In this document: one piece after another, positions 58,880 to 64,000 of the stretch
Position numbering within the stretch: the stretch's first letter is position 1
Layout of the letters: each line of letters starts with the position of its first letter
DNA from: Erodium maritimum
Lineage: Eukaryota > Streptophyta > Magnoliopsida > Geraniales > Geraniaceae
DNA length: 64,000 bases
Reading direction: 5' to 3'
NCBI GenBank assembly: GCA_963921825.1
Contig: OY997594.1
Span: 16,931,001-16,995,000, forward strand
Program-made: the position numbers and the translations under genes
The notes under the pieces: model-generated
Databases searched by the model: none
What the model saw: the letters and a program-made list of their open reading frames with translations, nothing else
Told to the model about the DNA's origin: nothing

Positions 58880-60566
58880 TGTTAGTCTTAGTGCCCGTAG
58901 TTCAATCCTAAATGTCCAAATGTATATATCATCGTTAGCAATAAAATTAAGTCGGCTTTATATTACTTATGTGTTGGAGTAATATATCGATGTGTGCTCT
59001 GATTTATGCCCACCATGCGAATAGAACCATAGATCGAGATAGATCACACTCGATGGGTCCCTAGTCAACAAAGCTTCACTAGAAGCGACTAGTATGAAAG
59101 ATGGCTCTTTATGGCTTACGTTCTGTTAGTCATTGGAATGGGATTCCGGAGTCTGATCATAGATATCATGTGGGACATGATATTGGAAGACCCGCCCTGA
59201 ATATGTGCCATAGATTAAGTCATGAACATATTCAGTGTCGTAGCTTGTCATGTATCCTTAGACCAAGGAGTCTTTGTGATCGCTATGTAGTCAACAACTG
59301 AGTTTGACTTGAGCCTAACGTTTTCCGTAACAGGGCTTCCATAACGGCCAGGATTGGCTTGGGGACGGGCTACATGAGTGACACGAAAGACGGTTAAGGG
59401 ATTTATCCCTCATACTGAGGTATGGGAAAGATATCGGTTCTCGGCCGCTTGATCGAGAGTGACTAAAAGAATAGCATGGACATGCACATGATATTGATTA
59501 TCATATCTTCAGTCATCTCACATATCAAGGAACAGTGATTGAGAATAATAAGGATGACGGCTCTATGCCTCATCTCAATCAAGATATCGGAGATAAAAGG
59601 ATAATGACAGGGATGACAGAAAGGTTAGAATCGACAAGGTCGATTCGTTATGCAGTGTCAGGCAATACTAAAGTCTCGTTAGTCGCCACTTAAATAGGAT
59701 CAAGTAAAATGGGATTTTACGTTGATCTATTGACATGCATAAACCTAAGGGTCACACCGGAGGGTGAAACTCATTGACACATTTATGGAGAATGGCCAAA
59801 AGGGAGTTGTCTCGGGACATGACCAAAACTGGGTTTTGGGTCATGTGCTCGTAAGTGAATAGGAATTTATGGATCAAGACAAGGCTTGGAGTCTTGGGAT
59901 TGATCGTGTCGGATAATATTGGACATTTTTGGTATGGAAGGCTTGAAGGCGATGAGCGAATCACGGGACCTCGTTGGAAATGGCCACAGGCCATGTTCCA
60001 AGAGGCCCATGAAAGGCTCATGCAACCAAGGCCCATGGAACTAATTAATCAAGTCTTCATTAATTAGTACTAAGTAAGGAAGACAAGGATTAAGGTGTTG
60101 GTGATTCACCACCTAACCCAATCTTGTCTAGCCATACTTTGTCATATTTACACCTTACTTGACACCATACTTGTCCCATGACTTTAGTTGGACAAGTATG
60201 GGTTTTGTTATGTTTAAGTCACCTTTTTTCAACATAACAAACACAAGACAAGAATTGGAAACACAACTTCTCCCTCCTCTCCATGGCAATTTCGGGTTTG
60301 GCTAGTTCCCACCTCCATTTTTGTGTTCTTGAGTCCTCAAAGAGAAGAACTACGTGGCTTTGATTCCCATGTGGATACGTAGGCGTCTTGGAGACTCAAG
60401 CCAATCATTCGTTACCCGGTGTTCTTGTTTTGGTAAGAAATAGTGCTGAATTTTTCTCTTGTGAATCCATTCATTGTTAGTTGTTTTATGGTTTAATCGT
60501 CTCTTGGTTTTCATTGATTTTCCGCTGCGAGTTGGTTCATCTCCAACCCTACATCGAGACCCAACA
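58880..60566 (+). mobile_element. Solo LTR, copia-type, inside copia RNase H
   Basis: 1687 bp starting TGTTAGTCTTAG and ending GAGACCCAACA, with a perfect CTCAG duplication (58875-58879 and 60567-60571). The copia RNase H reads on directly across it. Near the 3' end it has the CATGTGGATAC...TTGGAGACT arrangement seen in long copia LTRs. Small frames inside (59101-59301, 59752-60067) are not genes. Confidence 0.88.
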
Positions 60567-60571
60567 CTCAG

Positions 60572-60829
60572 GCCACCATAGTCTACTGTGACAATATCAA
60601 CGTCATCTATCTCGTAGGAATTCATGTTCAGCACCAACGCACTAAACACATTTAGCTTGACATTGACTTTGTTCGGTAAAAGGTTGCTTGTGGTCATATT
60701 CGTGTTCTTCATATTCCTACTCGCTCTTAGATTGCGGATATATTTACCAAAAGATTGCCTCACATTCTGTTCATTGATTTTCGTAATACTCTGAACGTCC
60801 ACGACCCTCCCGCTCTAACTACAGGGACG
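60572..60829 (+). pseudogene. Ty1/copia RNase H remnant (segment 2)
   Basis: Continues from 58879 with ATIVYCDNINVIYLVG, VQHQRTKHI, RVLHIPTRS and ADIFTKRLPHILF, the usual end of copia polyproteins. One stop in HI-stop-LD. Followed at once by a short 3' LTR. An unrelated minus-strand frame (60802-60350) is a shadow. Confidence 0.9.
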
Positions 60830-60958
60830 TGTTAGCTTATTTATTAAAACACATTCAAATGTATTTCATTATATTTGAATAGCTATTATTCTTGTCTCGT
60901 ATATTTCTTGAATGAGGATAATTATGTATATATGAACATAAATGATTATACAGAAACA
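60830..60958 (+). repeat. Copia 3' LTR, 129 bp
   Basis: Starts TGTTAGCTTATTTATT right after the polyprotein end and finishes CAGAAACA. No matching 5' LTR was found, so the length rests on the TG...CA ends alone. Confidence 0.5.
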
Positions 60959-61039
60959 TGATTCATACCAATTCCTTTAATGGTGTTTTTCGATGGCCGG
61001 AAGGTGGGATTATAAAATAAAGTTAATATCTTTTCTATG

Positions 61040-61176
61040 AATTGTCTGGTTTCTCCTTAAATTTTATTCATAGAATGGTGAACGGGGTGGCTCATATCAT
61101 GGCAAGAAATGCTGTCGATTGGTACCAGTGTGTTGCAGTTGGAATGTATTGCTGGAAAGTCTTATGAATGGTTTGA
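61040..61176 (+). pseudogene. LINE RNase H end fragment
   Basis: About 40 codons: R-M-V-NGVAHIMARNAVDW and onward to a stop near 61167, the V-N--AH--A pattern at the end of LINE RNase H. It abuts the poly(T) of the minus-strand element at 61177. Confidence 0.5.
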
Positions 61177-62441
61177 TTTTTTTTGATCGAAAATAGAGAT
61201 ATTATAACTTTAAAATGTCCACAAAACTGCCAACACTTATGTATAGAAATGAAACTACAGTGGAATTTAAAAAATAAGAACTGAATATTAAATTTGCTCT
61301 TGGACATAGAGGTTTGTTGGACATGAGAACTGTGGTAGCATCCGTGGACACCGATACAACATAAACCAACCAAAGAGGCACGGATCGAGCAGATCTAGTG
61401 TGGATCTTTGTAGAGGTAGACCGATAACTCCCTCGGGATGTTAGCGTGCGTCGTCCTCCCTTGACTGATACTAGTAGGGCTCCTAAACGCGGGAGTGCTG
61501 ACCCTGAACTGGCAGGGAAGAACCTTGTCAACTTTTGGTGGAACCGCTGCCACCATATGTCCAGAGAGGCGGTACAGCCGACCGACTCCTCCCTGGACCC
61601 CCCAATGACTCATTCCTTGAGGCGAGGGTGCTTGTAGCCCCCCGCCGTTGTGTGTGATGCTCCATATGATCCAGTAGAGCCCTCTGATTCCTCCACCCCC
61701 TCCCTTTCCAGCCTTTTCTTCCCAGAAGTCGTTGTGCTATGGTTCCCAAGAATCCATGCCTCAGGGTCCGCCTCCAGGTGGTCTCTAACCCAATCTCCTG
61801 TATCATTCTCCCCCCTTTGTGACGGCTGGCATCTAGTCGAGGGGCCACTAGCACAAAGTCTCATGTCGCCACCCCGATGATCCCCCCACATATGCCCAAT
61901 TCGTTCCCTGAATGGATTTCCCATGTTTAGCCTTTTCCAGGGTCGATCTCGAATCTGCTGCAGATCTCAAAGATGGTCCCCGTGTCTCTCCAGTCATTGG
62001 GCAAGCCGGGAATAAATGGCCTGCACAACTGCGTCCAAAGCAATGATCTGGAAGGTGTTCGTATGACACATGGAGCATAGTACGTACCTGAGATTCCGTA
62101 AGACGGAACCATAGTTGCCTCTGAAGCGGGACGCGGATGTCCACTAGAATCCTGATATGCATGAAATCTCCCCAGCAGAGACCTTCTGCGTCCACATCCA
62201 CTTCCTGGCAAACTCCAAGCGCATTTCCCAAACGAAAGCCCACCTCCTTGTTCCAGGCACCTATCGGTAGATTGGACACCCGAGCCCACACTGCAAACTG
62301 GAAAAAAACCAGATCTACCGGTCTCATATGAGCCCTCATATCCGTAAAGAGCACCAACGAGTCCCAAAGCCCAAGGTTCCCTCATCAGTACTCTCACTCT
62401 TTCCCGAGCAGTCCAAAAGAAAAACGCCACAAGACCATCAT
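61177..62441 (-). mobile_element. ORF1-only LINE derivative, copy B, 5' cut
   Basis: On the minus strand, ORF1 runs from 62441 (cut by an LTR) to a stop near 61612, then the same 3' UTR as copy A, ending in poly(A) (T8 on plus at 61177-61184). The frame 62357-61848 gives VFFQFAVWARVSNLPIGAW, GNALGVCQEVDVDAEGLCW and YEHLPDHCFGRSCAGHLFPAC. The second knuckle cysteine has become Arg, so the zinc site is broken. A frameshift near 61900 moves the end of ORF1 to the frame 61924-61610, closing H-P-R-L-K-E like copy A. The GGTCAGCACTCCCGCGTTTA and GGAGGACGACGCACGCTAAC UTR segments match copy A. Confidence 0.85.
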
Positions 62442-64000
62442 TGTAAGAACCGCCTCGGCCAATCCCGGTCGAACCGGTGATTTCTAGACAAGTTTGACTT
62501 TCGGCCGGAAAAGTCAACCGATGACCATAGGAAGAGAAGAGAGGAGAGTTCATTGCTTGAGGAAGAAGAAAGGAGGAAAAGCAAGCAACTTTGGCCTTGT
62601 TCTTGACCATTTCTCCTCCATTTTCCTTCCATCTTTATCATCTCATCTTCCTAGAGGTATGGATGCTCTTAAACTTCCATTTCATCCACTTTCCAATTTG
62701 GGTTTTTGTGGGTTTTTGGCTTGAAGTTGAAGAACTAGCTCTTTGGTTGTTGTTGGAGAAGGAATTAGTGAAGTTTAGGTTGGGTTTGTTGTGTTTATTG
62801 AAGTTTTGATGAAACACATTGAGGGTGTTGATGATTGGAGGCTTTTCATTATTATTTTGGAGTTGTTTAGAGCTGGAAATGGAGTTTTTGGAGTGATTTT
62901 CATGGAATCCGAGTTGGGGAAGAACGGGGGAAGGCTCTGGTCAGGTTCGGCAAGGAACGAGACTCGGACCGAGCCATGTGCCGGCACGGTAGGTCGCACG
63001 GGACGGGCCAGGTACCGGCACGGTACGCGGCGCGGAACGGGCTTGAGTCCGGCACGGGACCTCACACGGTCCGTGTCAGACTCCGGGCCGGTGCGTCACG
63101 CGATCCGTGCTGGTTACCGGGCCGGTCTGTGATACGGTCCGTGCCAGGTTCCGGCACGGCCTGTGGTACATTCCGGACCGTATTCCAGATCTGAACTCCT
63201 GAACCAAAACCCTTCCTTTTGAGTCCATTTCGGTTCCTAGATCATTCCTTTAGCTTTGTTTCTATTCTTTGAGGACTGTTCTGTATTTTAAGTTGAAGAG
63301 CACTCCGTTGGATTACTAATTTTGGTATTGTTGTGGTCCAAGACCGAATACCCGAGCTCGAAGAGAGAAGGAGACTTGGACCCACGAGAAGACGGAGAGG
63401 AGGTTAGCCGGACCGCTGTTGATAGGAGTATTTGTTCGTAGGAAAACCGCAAGGTAGGGAAAGTACTAACTCCTCGTGCATTTCAATACTTAGTATGCCT
63501 ATTAGGTTAATAAAATTGGAAAGGTCCTAGAATTGCATATAGGATGCGAATAACTAGAATAATCGTCTTTCAATTACTAATAACCGAATGTGTCTAGTAT
63601 GCATGATTAAGATGTGAATAACTAGTGTAACTCGCTTTCAATACTTGGGAATTGTTTTACTGGTAGAAAGGCCGAGATGAGCCCTAGGATTGCTTGTGTT
63701 TGCCTCACATGCTTGATTGCCTAGTTTGGATAAGATAAGAGTCTAATATAACTAGATAACTTGAATGATTGAACCTTGAATGCTTGGATGGTTACTTGAT
63801 CGAATGTTTGGATGAATAATTGTCTGAATGTTGAGTGTAATTGATTGTGCTAAATGGTATATGATCGGGTGAATGATAGACCGATGGAGTGCGATCGGTA
63901 AGTATATTGGTAAGTGTTAAGTTACAATGATTCATGTGGTGTGTTGTGATAGAATTGTGATGGGCTAAAATTTGGTTGTGCTATGGTTGTTTGGCGTGTT
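62442..64000 (+). repeat. Ty3/gypsy-type LTR, partial (LTR7)
   Basis: Starts TGTAAGAACCGCCTCGG, closely matching the start of LTR5, and runs off the window. It carries a GC-rich palindrome region (62970-63185) and the two-unit block (about 63448-63680). It is inserted in ORF1 of copy B. Solo or part of a full element cannot be told. Confidence 0.8.
62970..63185. repeat. GC-rich inverted-repeat array in LTR7
   Basis: Repeated CGGCACGG, CACGGTCCGTG and GGCCGGT elements in alternating orientation. It sits in the same relative place as the CACGG/CCGTG arrays of LTR5 and LTR6, but with mostly different spacing and centres. Confidence 0.6.

Noticed and set aside
59101..60067. Small plus and minus frames
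   Set aside because: All lie within a solo LTR with a perfect CTCAG duplication.

Overview
This is a repeat-dominated stretch of a flowering-plant nuclear genome, most likely a dicot. The evidence is one intron-rich PHO1-type phosphate-export gene embedded in nested plant retroelements: Ty3/gypsy LTRs with an initiator-Met tRNA primer site, Ty1/copia, plant LINEs with DUF4283/zinc-knuckle ORF1, a MULE and a hAT element. I cannot name the species. No bacterial operon, rRNA, tRNA or CRISPR array was seen.

Layout. 1-1818: a partial Ty3-type LTR (minus) cutting a LINE whose RT/zf-RVT/RNase H end runs to about 3946. 4627-6226: a Mutator-like element with about 130-bp terminal inverted repeats that carries a captured first-exon fragment of a pectin methylesterase/invertase inhibitor gene (a Pack-MULE). 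6350-11095: a decayed LINE ORF1 split by a solo LTR (7304-10451). 11399-13463: a minus-strand LINE ORF1 element. 14259-15830: a decayed gene resembling PIF/Harbinger ORF1. 18500-31612: a LINE ORF1 element split by an 11-kb LTR retrotransposon (20175-31216; two 2.5-kb LTRs, 5-bp target duplication, no recognisable pol). 32181-32965 and 33886-35191: two short poly(A) retroposons, each with a perfect long target-site duplication. 36355-41780: a LINE ORF2 end interrupted by a solo LTR (37301-40256) and a hAT element (40560-41592).

42031-46284 holds the only gene that looks intact: a PHO1-family SPX-EXS protein of 794 residues in 11 coding exons, with every splice junction in phase. A LINE ends about 145 bp upstream of its TATA box, a retroposon sits antisense in intron 5, and another LINE-derived element begins about 310 bp after the stop.

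46595-49006: a complete, TSD-bounded LINE derivative encoding only ORF1, with its 3' UTR attached directly and no endonuclease/RT. A second, diverged copy lies at 61177-62441 and shares the same ORF1-to-UTR junction. 50021-55438: a solo LTR containing another solo LTR (51175-53714), both with perfect 5-bp duplications. 55577-60958: a decayed copia element whose RNase H is split by a copia-type solo LTR (58880-60566). 62442-64000: another Ty3-type LTR running off the window.

The most noteworthy signals are the ORF1-only LINE lineage, the Pack-MULE, and three structural signatures in the Ty3-type LTRs: a GNRA-capped hairpin at fixed distance from the LTR 3' end, a two-unit repeat retained across the copies, and arrays of CACGG/CCGTG palindromes in one subgroup. 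All coordinates and splice sites were read by eye.
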